Shown here one piece after another: positions 46,732 through 59,469 of a DNA stretch of 64,000 nucleotides (position 1 is its first letter; every line of letters starts with the position of its first letter). A program made the position numbers and the translations under genes. Source of the stretch: Chromobotia macracanthus (Eukaryota > Chordata > Actinopteri > Cypriniformes > Botiidae); NCBI GenBank assembly GCA_036877525.1, contig JAZGTH010000005.1:6094001-6158000 (forward strand), read 5' to 3'. Under the pieces are notes generated by a model, which saw only the letters and a list, made by a program, of their open reading frames with translations, was not told where the DNA came from and ran no database searches.

Positions 46732-49700
46732 TCAGATAACTATACTGTTCTCAATACAGTCTGGGGACAGGTAAGGGTAGGGTAACTCCAGTCGGCTGTT
46801 CCTAGCTGTGATGTCTTTTGCTATCTTCTTCAGCTCGTTCTGTAACTTCTTCACAAGCCTAAGGGGGGCGCCACTGCTGAAGTACCATTCCTTATAGTGG
46901 CACAAGGGCACCTAAAGAGAAAGGACAAACTAGATGTGCACTAGATCTGCATACTACAGCGTCATCAAGCATGACATGACAAATACAAAAGGGCATTAAG
47001 CTGTAACTGTGAAAAAAAACACATGCATCAACTACATTCAGTAGATTTACGGTGCACAGTTCATGCAGTTCACCTTGGAGAGTCTGGAGACTGTGTTAAC
47101 ACTCACATAGTCAATGACATGCTGTGACAGCAGGTTCAAGACATTAAGGACATGGCAAGAGGAGTTCACTTCTGGAAGGAAAGACAGAAGCTCTTCTTCA
47201 GACTTTAAGCCTTTGGTCTGAGGTGGGGGGCGTAACATGACTGCTGGACTGTTCGGTATCCAAAGGCTGTAATCCAGCTAAATGTGCAGGTGATTTTAGG
47301 AAAGAAAAAAATGTATACATTCAATATTACATAAATTATAGAAAGTGGACTGACTAGGGTTCCACTGATTACAGGAGGCAGCTTGTTTTAATAAAACACT
47401 CAGAATGTTCATTAATACTGTTCATGCCTGAGAGAAGTTCACAGCTGAGTGAAGTGCTGAGCTGCAGAAGATCACCATGGTGACAAACTTGCACATTTCA
47501 GCAGTAGTTTGAAAAGATTGTGGAAATCCTAGAGAATAATATAGAGGCAAAGCAAAGATCTTTTGCATTTTACATTTCTAGGGAAAATAAATGGACTAGG
47601 TGTAAACTAATAGGACATTAGAATTCATGCTACACTATAAACTGATCAGGTTAAGGCATTTTTTTTCTCTCCACACTGAATGCAAAACCACTGCTGGACG
47701 TTACACAATCACAGCCTATTTGATATGTATGTGAAGTTATGTGGAACAGGATTTTGGACCAATGACATTTCATAGTGGATGGGGCTACCAGGCACATCAT
47801 GTATATGAACATCAGGCATAGGAACAAAATATATGTTCTACAAAGTTCTGTGATTTATGTTTTTGCTTGGAGATTTGAAACCTGTTTCAGTGAGACCAAG
47901 GAATCCTTCCATGAAGATCTCTCTAATCCAGTTCTGCACCTCACAGTCCTGCTGAACATCTTTATCGTTACAGTAATACAAACTAATCCAGTCCCCAACA
48001 AACCTGCATGCAAATGTAAATCATGCAAATCATTCACACTTCACACGAAACATACTTCAAATCATGATTCAACCATATTGTCAGTCTTCTCAATGTACCT
48101 GTGTAGAGCGTCCCAAACCCTGAGAGCATCTTGTGCATAATAGCAGATTTCCAGTGTGTCCAGTCCACGGCATCTCAGGTCATCCGGCACACACATTGAG
48201 CTGTAGCGCAGATTTCGGCTTCCTCGAGCAAGCAGCTGCTTTGCTGCCTCCAGTCCACAAGACATAAACTATAGAAAAGTGAAACCAGAATAAAATTTGT
48301 TAAATTCAGCTGACCAAACTAACAAGTATTAATACATTCTCAAACTACCCACTTACTTCACAGATATTAAAGGTGCTGTAAGCAATTTCTGAGAAATGCT
48401 GTGAAAATGCTGAGAAAATTGAAATCAACAGTCCAACAAATAATTTTGTAATAGATGTTTGTTTTGTGTGTGTTGAAAAAAATGTGTCTGCACATAGACA
48501 AAATCATACAGACAAAACCATAACTCTCTCATAGTCAATTAGCAATAGAAGGCATGTGTGCCAGCTGTTAGTTGTGTTGCCTGTGTCGTATAATGTGTTG
48601 TTATTTTGAGGGCGGAGCAATTAAGGAAGGGGTGTGTTTGTTTGGCTGTTGATTTTAAATATCAAGTGTTTTTCAAGAAATCACTTAATGCACCTTTAAG
48701 GGAACAAACCTTGTCAACAACACCATTTGGGCCCACAAGAATGGTTCTAGCCTTAATGTTGATCTGAAGAACATTTTGGATATGTGGCATCAGGAGCTAA
48801 AAACAGAGGCACATTAGTAACTATTAATTCAAAGCATCCAGTGTAAGGACAAATTATAATATCTTACATTTGTCAGACACTTTTACCCAAAATGACTTAC
48901 AGAGCATTAAATGTACATTTCATAACTATGTACGTCACTAACACAGTGTGCCACCAACTGAGCTACAGGAAAATCACACATAAACTTACAAACATATTTT
49001 CCATATACAAACACATAAACAATACTAAGAGCTCAAGTTGTTTGTTTATACTTTGCAGCATGACTTTAGGTTTGTCTATTTGTACCTGGTATAGCGGATG
49101 GATTTCCGGCAGCTGTCTGAGTGTGGCAACACAGAACACCTCTACTACAAGATGAGTGTACAGGAGGTGGGAAAGCAGCAAATGGATGAAAACATCTGCA
49201 TTACGCACCCACATCTTTGCTAGCAACCAATCAGGTGTGGGATCAGAAGGCAGAAAAACAGGGTTCTGTGGACCTGAAGCCTGTTGAAGCTGAAATAATA
49301 AAGTTTGAAAATAATAAAATAAAAATAATAAACTTTTTATATACTAAACTAAACTTAAAAGTAAAAGTAAAAAAAAAGATATGATTTCGATTTTAACATT
49401 TTGTCAACTTTACAGAAGTATGTCAATATTTTGATATCCAAAGGAAACAATAAACCATACTTGTATGGCAATTGGCTTTAATTCTCCATGCTGATTGTAA
49501 TGCAGAAGACAAAGGGGAGCAGTAAAGTAGGTCTTTTTGCCATTAACTGTATTAGCAGGCAACTGGTCCAGGATGTCATAATCCAGAAGATAAATATGTC
49601 CTTTCTGTGGTATAAACACAAAGTCACACAAAATTACAGTTAGGTTACAGTCTGACAAAATTCAAATGCCTCGCAAATCAAACATGCACACAAACACACC

Positions 49701-51763
49701 TCCATCTCGTGCTTCAGGGAAGACCCCCGTGGCAGAAAAGATCCGACCATGTCTGGCGTGACAGCCAGGTTAGGTGGTAACTTGTGGATTTGTTTAATAC
49801 ACAGAGGATTGCTGCCATTGAGACACTGATATCCAAAGAAAGCGTCCTCTTTCCAATGAGCCTGAACATATTCTACAAGGGAAATACAGGACAAGAAAAT
49901 TATAAAACCAAAAATAAAAAACATGAACAATGTTGAGAGAAGAAACTATTAAAAAGAGGTAATATTTTAATATTATGCATTAGATATTGTGGCTGTTTAT
50001 ATTTATTCCCATATATAAAAGAAAAATCATAGATGAGATCTCTTTAATATTTCAATTATTTCTTCTAGACAGCAATGAGATTAAACAGAGAGCAAATGGA
50101 AACTTTTGCTTAAGTCTCCCATGTCTCTGATATTTCACCTGAGAAAAAGACCCATAAATCTCACAGAAGTCCCTATTAGAGTTTTAGAAGAGATCTTAGC
50201 AATATCTCAAACTGTACTCAGATTTACTCAGGTTTTTATTTCTCCTAAGCAATTTTAGGAGAAAGATCTAAGTTGTTACTGAAACACAACTGAGAACTCC
50301 ATCAAATCTCCTGAGCAATGAAGGAGCAATAAAACCTCTGAGCAATAAAATTTTCCTCTGGGCTTAAATGCATTTGTTGTACATACTAGCAATAGTGTTC
50401 TCTATTCCATTGAAAAGAAAGAACGAATGAAGTTCCTGAAGACTATTCCAAGAGGTTTTTCTCTCAGCCAGTCCCTTGAGATAGTGCATATTGGTGCTTG
50501 GCCTGACAGACAAGCAGAGGGACGATATTACATTGTCAAATTCAATCAATATGAGATCTTCTAAAATATAAATGAATAAATAAGAACAAATCCTGTGTCT
50601 TTAGGAATGGAAAACCATACTGTTGACGGGAGCTATTCAGGTTGGGGTGTAGATTTGTCATAGTGGATATGTCCAGACCACGAAGGGTACCTTCAATAAA
50701 TGTGCACCACCTACAAACAAATTTTTATTATTAGCCGCATAAATTTTAATAAACCTTTAAAAAATGGCAATGAATGAATGAGTGGTGGACAAACCCCAAT
50801 AAATGGTGTACCTGATGTTCTGCTGTTTACTCTGAAGGGTTTTTTCCCTGTGAGCTTTTAGGATTTCCAGTGTCTCCTGCTGTTTCAGACACACTGAGGA
50901 TGTTGTAGAAAAGATTGATTTCAAATAAATGTCATTAATAGCGTATTTCCAAACTAGTAAATAAGGCTGCGCTCTCTCTATAAACTACTATGTGGAGAAA
51001 CTATTTGGGAGATTAACGTTCAGGGTTTTTTCCAATGAGAACAAAAACCACTCACCTTTCTCATTCCGAAGCTCAACATAACCATCTGCACTCTGAATCC
51101 ATTTATGGCAGGGAAAAACTTCCATATTGGGATCTTTAGAACTCCGTCCCACCTGAACATCCTCACAGTGCCAGTTCAGGTCTGGAAAGTCAGGCTGAGC
51201 CTCAAGACGTAGTTTCACCAGAACCACTTTGCCAACATCCTTTATAGGCTTGATAACAAAGGTATAGGACTGTTTCAAAGACAAAACACCACAATTACCA
51301 CCGTTCATCTTAGAATAATGCGCTGTAATGGCATTCTGTTCTTGTAAATGCATTTGTGAATTGTAAAGTCTGCCTTAGGCTATATTTACATAACTTTACA
51401 TGCATCTAGTAAATTCTATTACAGTGTGACTTACAGACTTTGTGTGTTCCCTGGGAATCAAAACCATGACCTTGTCATAGCACCCTGCTCTAGCCCCAGT
51501 TGAGCTACAGACTAATTTGATACCTAACATTTTTACTTTCCTTTAACTCTGTCTTCAGCTGTATTCAAAGGCATGTTTAGAATTTACTAAAAATGTGAAT
51601 GTCTTACTGAGCCTGGCAGGAGACGGTATTGATTTGGATTCACTTTGAATGGGGGGCTCTCACAAAGAGTACCAATCAGAGAGATAGAAATGCTGCCATA
51701 TGTTCCTGAAAGAGGTGATGCAGAGGTTCGAACAGTCACATGAAACTCATCCATCTGGCTCAT
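46732..51763 (-). CDS. LOX-4: intact PLAT-domain lipoxygenase (14 exons, 680 aa)
   Basis: Second apparently intact lipoxygenase. Exons in order: 51608-51763, 51056-51269, 50812-50893, 50621-50710, 50387-50502, 49700-49872, 49461-49604, 49086-49289, 48710-48796, 48099-48268, 47882-48003, 47428-47528, 47074-47277, 46732-46911. Every exon has exactly the LOX-2 length and phase. It has the PLAT domain in exons 1-2 and the five-histidine motif in exons 8-9, with iron ligands His and Asn in ALHSAVN (exon 12). Differences from LOX-2: Ala409 at the Coffa site (codon 48749-48751), a GPNG loop instead of GTGG after it, Tyr in place of Arg between the exon 8 iron ligands (49158-49160), and a canonical terminal Ile (46735-46737; end ENSIVI). 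Intron 12 has the same GC donor. About 440 bases present in the LOX-3 5' region are missing near 52876. Confidence 0.92.
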
Positions 51764-53307
51764 AATGGAGTCCCTAAACATTAAGAAGAGAGGCCTATGA
51801 ATCATAATGTGAGTTTAAACCAAAAATGAAGAAAAAAGACATCAAATTTGACATGGAAACAGCCAAGAATGCTTCTGGAATTAACTGAATGAAATGAATA
51901 AATGATTATTAAGAGTTTGGTGTGACTTCAGGGCTCCCGATCATTTTCTTTCTTTTACAAAACAGCTGTGGGGGCAGCTAAATATGACACAATTGAAAAA
52001 TGATTTTTCTGCGTGTAAAAAGAACATTCAAACGAATGTTTAATTCAGGTGTTTTCTGTTGCCAGCTTAAGAAAATTATGCTCTGAGGTATTCACATTAT
52101 GCTGATTTCCAAAATTTAAGTGTGTTTGCTGTAAATGATCAAGCAATTCAAGCTGTGATTCATGCTGAATGCCATATTCTATGCAATTCTTTAATTTGGA
52201 AAAGAAAGTTGGAAAAAAAATTATTTAAAACGTTTTCATTTGTTTCACTTGTTTTTCATCAGTTCGGGAGGAGCACAGTCATGTAATCCAACCAGTCATT
52301 AAGCAGGGAGGTGTAAATACAGCTATCCCTCCAGTCTGTCCTGTGACAGTTTTTACAGCATCCCTCTGTAACCCCTGTGAGTCATTCCCCTCGTCCCCTC
52401 CTCCCCTGAACAGCACATTGCATATGCTTTATAAACATAACCGATTATGTTAGTGCAAACTCAACAAAAATTACATGCAAAGACTGACTAGGCAAAAAAC
52501 ACAATCAACAATCATCATGTCAAAATGATTTAGATTTATGACCCTTGATTTATGAGTTATTATTATTTGATCTGTTAATTATAATTGTGAACATCCTTGT
52601 CAATCACGTTTGCCATCCCCTGAAAAGTAATTCAAATCAATTTAAATGTACATTTTTAAATTTAAAGTGTTTTAAGGTGTTCCAGGGATTCAGGGCTCAA
52701 GATCATTTTCATTTTGTCACAAAAATGCTGTAGGGACAATCTGAATCTCAAACAAAAGACATTTTATTTTATATATGTGAAAAGAATATTCAAATGAATG
52801 CTTAGAAACATTCTCATTTGTAAGACGCTTTGGATAAACGTTCTCTGCTCCAAAGTCCAAAATCTGTCGACAAACGTTTTAATATACAAAATTAAAACAA
52901 ACTTAAAGAAACTGTTAAGAAGCTTTATTTCAGCTAAATGTTTCACTGCCCCTTCCACATTATGAATTGGATACAATTTAAATATAGTGTTTCTGCAATT
53001 TATTGACATCAATAATGATTAACTGTACATCAGTAATTAACGTTAATGAAATGGCAAAGTAAGGATAAGAAAACTTGTCACTATATTTATATATGCATAC
53101 TATTAAAGGCAGGGGCTTAAAAATGAATTAGAAATTAAAAATAAATTACATAAATTATGTGACAGGGTTCCTACAATATATTAATGAAGGGTTGAGGAAC
53201 CCTGTTTTGACATGATCTGAGAACAATCATCCCCATTCATCCACGCAACACCAGCACTTCTGTAAAACCTAAAGATATGAAATTGAAGCACAATTGCATT
53301 GACTTAC

Positions 53308-53410
53308 CTTTGCTGGATTTCCTGAAGAAGTGAGTCAAGCGCACAGTTCGGTCTTATTATATCTTCATATGCGCTCCGCCCAGCTGCTCTCTGACCTTTA
53401 CTGGTGTGTA
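53308..53410 (-). promoter_or_regulatory. LOX-4 promoter and noncoding exon
   Basis: Same block as in LOX-2: TATA element at about 53353-53361 on the minus strand, donor just below 53308, GC box and AAAGGTCA half site upstream. One base in the E-box-like site differs (CATATG instead of CATGTG). Confidence 0.55.
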
Positions 53411-53828
53411 AATGTCATTTGTTTGTAAGCATGATTGTAACCAGGATTAAAATTAATATAACAGGCCTCAACAAATAAATAATTGATCTGGCGATGTTTG
53501 TCTTTTTAAAATCCACTCCTCGTAAGGTTTGCGCTGAACACGAAGTGGTTAGAAATTTAACTAAATTTTTCTCATACTCTCCCTCAGATAAAATATCATT
53601 TATAGCACATATTTCCAGTGTTTGTAGAGTTTTGGCACATTACATGTAGTTTATTATGTTAATGTTCAGATTTACGGAATGATTTTTTTCCATTTTTCAT
53701 AATCTGCTTGTAAACATTTGTATCTGAGTGGATACGTCATCATAAAAATGAAAATAGTAATAAATTCATTTTCTGATGTCACTTTACGGTACTGGCATTC
53801 TTAAAGTTGAAGGCAGACAGAGCAAAAA

Positions 53829-53895
53829 CACCCGTCGGGGAATCCAACCCCGGTTTACTATCTCCCGGGGATACTTACCACTATACTAACGAGGA
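53829..53895 (-). pseudogene. Damaged tRNA-Asp copy (LOX-4 unit)
   Basis: Identical over its length to the damaged copy at 45079-45145: normal 5' half, replaced anticodon arm, altered B box. Confidence 0.9.
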
Positions 53896-53899
53896 GCGG

Positions 53900-54655
53900 C
53901 TTAGCGGTAATATGGTTCACAGGCAGTTATGAGAGAACCTGTTTTAACTTGATCAAAACCAAATTTCTGAATTTTGAACTCAGTCAAAAATTGCAAACTT
54001 GCAAAACATTCAATATCTTGGGTTGTGCTAAGGTTTTGTGAATAAAACCAACATATTATTTTATACAATTTATTTTACTATATTTGATGTATTTGTGCAT
54101 TTTAAAATAATTTATTCAAACTTATGAATTTTAAACTCAGTCAAAACATCTGCATTGTGTTCCTCCAGGAGGCGGTGTTTTGCACAATTGTTTGTTGATT
54201 GTGAGCTTTTTTTTAATTGTTGCATTTCTTGGAACAAGTAACAAGACACAACCGTCCGATTTAAGATGTATTTTATATACATTTCAAGAGTAAAGTATTT
54301 GGAGGGGAACATTTCCCATTTGTTTAGTACTTTGTAGAGGGTCCCTATCCTGCATCATTACGTTACAAGACGTATCAGTTCAACACCTCACAGCAGATTA
54401 AAAACTGAGAAAGTCATTGTGTGTTCTCTAATAAATTTTTCTAATACATTTCAAAAATATTTGGTCATAGTATATTTATTGTCATTATGCTAAATCATGA
54501 ATGATCTATTGAAAATGTCCGGGGCTGAATCTCTGACTATTGTCAAAATTCGAACCAACTTTATATCGTTTTACGCTCCCCTCTGCGACTACTACAGGAC
54601 TTTACCCATGCGAATTACACACACACACACACATACATATATATATAAATAACGC
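53900..54655 (-). repeat. LOX inter-unit spacer, second inverted copy (shortened)
   Basis: Shorter version of 45150-46030, lacking much of the two internal blocks (for example a gap near 54000-54060 and one near 54230). It ends in the same CA/TA microsatellite (about 54616-54650). Confidence 0.6.
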
Positions 54656-55943
54656 CCTGAAGGGTGGGATCTTTTGCTATTGAAGCTAGGTTTATATTGC
54701 TAAACTTTGCATCTCATAAAGATATTTCAGTACATTATCAACAGTTTAAGAACACAAATCAAAATCGAGGGTCCCAAACAGAATCACACATTTCTTTATT
54801 CTTTTACGTGTTTTTCTTTGGAACCTGAATAATGCATTTATTTGTAGCATTATACAAAGTTTCACAGCTGGTTCTTAATCTAAAGTAACATACTGTATAA
54901 TCATGGCCACATTTTTCAAAGAGTTAGGAAGCCTTAAAGCTGCGAAATTAGTATACTGTAGTAACAGCTGGTTAATATTCATGAATACACTGCTTGTTTA
55001 CTGGAGATATATTGACATTACCTGGGAAACCTAATTTCTGCACATTCTGTGGGTGTAGATATTTTTAAGGAGTCATGTTGAGACTGTTTAGACATAAATG
55101 ACTGTAGGTAGTTTTGCCTGTAGTTAGCTCAGTGGGGAACATCTAGTGAAAAACTGGCATCTTTAATAAAAGTATTATCCTTCTCTTTATTTTTACTAAT
55201 ACATTTCTATAAAACTGCTTTGCTACAATACACAGTTAAAATTGCCATAGAAATAAAATGCACTGAAATTTAGAAAACCCTGTTACTCTTATAGCGATAC
55301 TGCTTCTAAAGAAGAAAGAATAGTGATTTCATTTTTGAACTCAGACAGCTAAACTGTTCTCAATACAGTCTGGGGACAGGTAAGGGTAGGGTAACTCCAG
55401 TCGGCTGTTCCTAGCTGTGATGTCTTTTGCTATCTTCTTCAGCTCGTTCTGTAATTTCTTCACAAGCCTGAGGGGGGCGCCACTGCTGAAGTACCATTCC
55501 TTATAGTGGCACAAGGGCACCTAAAGAGAAAGGACAAACTAGATGTGCACTAGATCTGCATACTACAGCATCATCAAGCATGACATGACAAATACAAAAG
55601 GGCATTAAGCTGTAACTGTGAAAAAACATGCATCAACTACATTCAGTAGATTTATGGTGCACAGTTCATTAATACTGTTCATGCCTGAGAGAAGTTCACA
55701 GCTGAGTGAAGTGCTGAGCTGCAGAAGATCACCATGGTGACAAACTTGCACATTTCAGCAGTAGTTTGAAAAGATTGTGGAAATCCTAGAGAATAATATA
55801 GAGGCAAAGCAAAGATCTTTTGCATTTTACATTTCTAGGGAAAATAAAAATGGACTAGGTGTGAACTAATAGGACATTAGAATTCATGCTACACTATGAA
55901 CTGATCAGGTTAAGGCTTTTTTTTCTCTCCACACTGAATGCAA
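54656..55943 (-). pseudogene. LOX-5: 3' remnant of a lipoxygenase copy
   Basis: It contains the 3' module, exon 14 (55341-55520, open, ending ENSLAV), part of intron 13, and then directly intron 12/exon 12 sequence (exon 12 at 55685-55785, with iron ligands His and Asn). Exon 13 and its flanks (about 345 bases) are missing at about 55668. The unit stops at about 55943, where it meets unrelated sequence, so exons 1-11 are absent. Not functional. Confidence 0.9.
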
Positions 55944-56705
55944 ACCTTCATGGGTTCATTACTTCAAAATGCTACAGTAAAAAGGTCTGGGTATTTGCAT
56001 GGTGATAGACATGGACACATATATGTATTGTCACATATAAATTATTTGTCATTAGCTAATTTAAATATAGAAAACTGGGCACTGAACTGCGTGTGAGAGG
56101 CTCAGACTTACAACATCATAACAGGACACATACCCAGACAAATAAGTAACATGACAGTACAACAAATAAGACACACAGGTAAATGAAAGGTTACACATTA
56201 AGTGGAGGTATTGGGATAATAGAATAACTATAAAGGATCCATAACTTACAAATTATATAGTTTAAATGCCATCATGTCTTTAAACGTACATGGAATTAGC
56301 CAAGAGATTTGGGTATAAGCCATAACTAGCACAATGAATGATACACAGTGTTGTTGGTGTGTCAATTTATGTTGTATAGTATTAACAGCTTTCAGTATCA
56401 GGATCAGAATGAGTCTTGTGCGCACACATGCATGAGGAGTTTGTTGCGGTTTCAGGAGATCAGCATACTTACAATATATACAGAAACACAAGAAACAGAA
56501 CAAAAATAAATACAGAGATAATGAAATAAAAAATATGTGATAAACATAATATTTGCGCGAATAAGAGAACAGCTACAGTCCCTAAGTTAAGCGCGAATAA
56601 GAAGCCGGCAATACAGAAGCGTTGCGTCTTTTAAGGTGGAACGGACAGCGTCAATAAGAAGCCGCGAATAAAAACTAGATTCAGCCTCGTTGTTTATCCA
56701 CGGCT
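55944..56705. other. Unrecognised single-copy insert at the second inversion axis
   Basis: About 760 bases not shared with the LOX units. The right end has a repeated GAATAAGAAGCCG word (about 56595-56610 and 56652-56670). A minus-strand open frame of 85 codons (56246-56503) has no recognisable domain. It could be part of a solo LTR or another transposon, but I see no diagnostic ends. Confidence 0.4.
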
Positions 56706-56913
56706 CAACTTCACAGAGTGTTTTTTTGTTACTGGTTACTAGCAGAACATTTCGATGTTGGTTTTATTCACAAAACCTTAGCACTACCCAAGATATTGAA
56801 AGTTTTGCAAGTTTGCAAATTTTGACTGAGTTCAAAATTCAGAAATTTGGTTTTGATCAAGTTAAAACAGGTTCTCTCATAACTGCCTATGAACCATATT
56901 ACCGCTAAGCCGC
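56706..56913 (+). repeat. LOX spacer fragment before LOX-6
   Basis: Matches the spacer near 23820-24080 and its inverted copies, but is truncated on the left at the axis insert. Confidence 0.6.
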
Positions 56914-56980
56914 TCCTCGTTAGTATAGTGGTAAGTATCCCCGGGAGATAGTAAACCGGGGTTGGATTCCCCGACGGGTG
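56914..56980 (+). pseudogene. Damaged tRNA-Asp copy (LOX-6 unit)
   Basis: Same damaged form as at 45079-45145 and 53829-53895, now on the plus strand: replaced anticodon arm (CCCCGGGAGATAGTAA) and B box GGTTGGATTCC. Confidence 0.9.
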
Positions 56981-57405
56981 TTTTTGCTCTGTCTGCCTTC
57001 AACTTTAAGAATGCCAGTACCGTAAAGTGACATCAGAAAATTAATTTATTACTATTTTCATTTTTATGATGACGTATCCACTCAGATACAAATGTTTACA
57101 AGCAGATTATGAATAATGGAAATCATTCCGTAAATCTGAACATTAACATAATAAACTACATGTAATGTGCCAAAACTCTACAAACACTGGAAATATGTGC
57201 TATAAATGATATTTTATCTGAGGGAGAGTATGAGACAAATTTTGTTCAATTTCTAACCACTTCGTGTTCAGCGCAAACCTTACGAGGAGTGGATTTTAAA
57301 AAGACAAACATCGCCAGATCAATTATTTATTTGTTGAGGCCTGTTATATTAATTTTAATCCTGGTTACAATCATGCTTACAAACAAATGACATTTACACA
57401 CCAGT

Positions 57406-57497
57406 AAAGGTCAGAGAGCAGCTGGGCGGAGCGCATGTGAAGATATAATAAGACCGAACTGTGCGCTTGACTCACTTCTTCAGGAAATCCAGCAAAG
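57406..57497 (+). promoter_or_regulatory. LOX-6 promoter and noncoding exon
   Basis: Same arrangement as LOX-2: AAAGGTCA, GGGCGG, CATGTG, TATAATA at 57444-57450, and a first exon ending CCAGCAAAG at 57497 before gtaagtc. Confidence 0.6.
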
Positions 57498-59469
57498 GTA
57501 AGTCAATGCAATTGTGCTTCAATTTCATATCTTTAGGTTTTACAGAAGTGCTGGTGTTGCGTGGATGAATGGGGATGATTGTTCTCAGATCATGTCAAAA
57601 AAGGGTTCCTCAACCCTTTATGAATATATTGTAGGAACCCTGTCACATAATTTATGTAATTTATTTTTAATTTCTAATTCATTTTTAAGCCCCTGCCTTT
57701 AATAGTATGCATATATAAATATAGTGACAAGTTTTCTTATCCTTACTTTGCCATTTCATTAACGTTAATTACTGATGTACAGTTCAATCATTATTGATGT
57801 CGATAAATTGCATAAACACTATATTTAAATTTTATCCAATTCATTAAAATGTGAAAGGGGCAGTGAAACATTTAGCTGAAATAAAGCTTCTTAACAGTTT
57901 CTTTAAGTTTGTTTTAATTTTGTGCATTATCGTTTTGAACCATACCTCGAATATTTGGCGAACATTGGGGTCACAGGGCTTGTATTGAAGTATGCTGGTT
58001 TAAAGTACAAAATTGAAAAATAATGAGTTCTTTATTGCTTTGTAATTGAATATGATCTTGTTTTAAATATATCTATTTTAATTAATTTTGATCTTATTTT
58101 TATGGCATTTAATACATAGAATTTCATTTGGAAACGAATTCTTCTTAAATTATCGTTGTTTATTTTGTCAAATGATGTATATAGTCTAGTATTTACAGTT
58201 CAATATGGAATACTGTTTTTGTCAGCTCTATATGTTAAAATTTGCAAATAATAGCCATGACAGTTGATTTGTGACCTATGACTTATTAAACCTATAAATC
58301 ATTCTTGATGTGACACCTATGTTTGACTCCTGATTTATAGTCTACCCCTTGTCAATCACGTTTGTCGACAGATTTTGGACTTTGGAGCAGAGAATGTTTA
58401 TCCAAAGCGTCTTACAAATGAGAATGTTTCTAAGCATTCACTTGAATATTCTTTTCACATATATAAAATAAAATGTCTTTTGTTTGAGATTCAGATTGTC
58501 CCTACAGCATTTTTGTGACAAAATGAAAATGATCTTGAGCCCCGAATCCCTGGAACACCTTAAAACACTTTAAATTTAAAAATGTACATTTAAATTGATT
58601 TGAATTACTTTTCAGGGGATGACAAACGTGATTGACAAGGATGTTCACAATTATGATTAACAGATCAAATAATAATAACTCATAAATCAAGGGTCATAAA
58701 TCTAAATCATTTTGACATGATGATTGTTGATTGTGTTTTTTGCCTAGTCAGTCTTTGCATGTAATTTTTGTTGAGTTTGCACTAACATAATCGGTTATGT
58801 TTATAAAGCATATGCAATGTGCTGTTCAGGGGAGGAGGGAATGAGTGGAATGACTCACAGGGGTTGCAGAGGGATGCTGTAAAAACTGTCACAGGACAGA
58901 CTTGAGGGATAGCTGTATTTACACCTCCCTGCTTAATGACTGGTTGGATTACATGACTGTGCTCCTCCCGAACTGATGAAAAACAAGTGAAACAAATGAA
59001 AACGTTTTAAATAACATTTTTTCCAACTTTCTTTTTCAAATTAAAGAATTGCATAGAATATGGCATTCAGCATGAATCACAGCTTGAATCACTTGATCAT
59101 TTATAGCAAACACACTGAAATTTTGGAAATCAGCATAATGTGAATACCTCATCTTAATTTTCTTAAACTGGCAACAGAAAACACCTGAATTAAACATTAA
59201 TTTGAATAATCCTTTTACACGCAGAAAAATCTTTTTTCAATTGTGTAATATTCAGCTGCCCCCACAGCTGTTTTGTGACAGAAAGAAAATGATCGGGAGC
59301 CCTGAAGTCACACAAAACTCTTAATAATCATTTATTCATTTCATTCAGTTAATTCCAGAAGCATTCTTGGCTGTTTCCATGTCAAATTTGATGTCTTTTT
59401 TCTTCATTTTTGGTTTAAACTCACATTATGATTCATAGGCCTCTCTTCTTAATGTTTAGGGACTCCATT

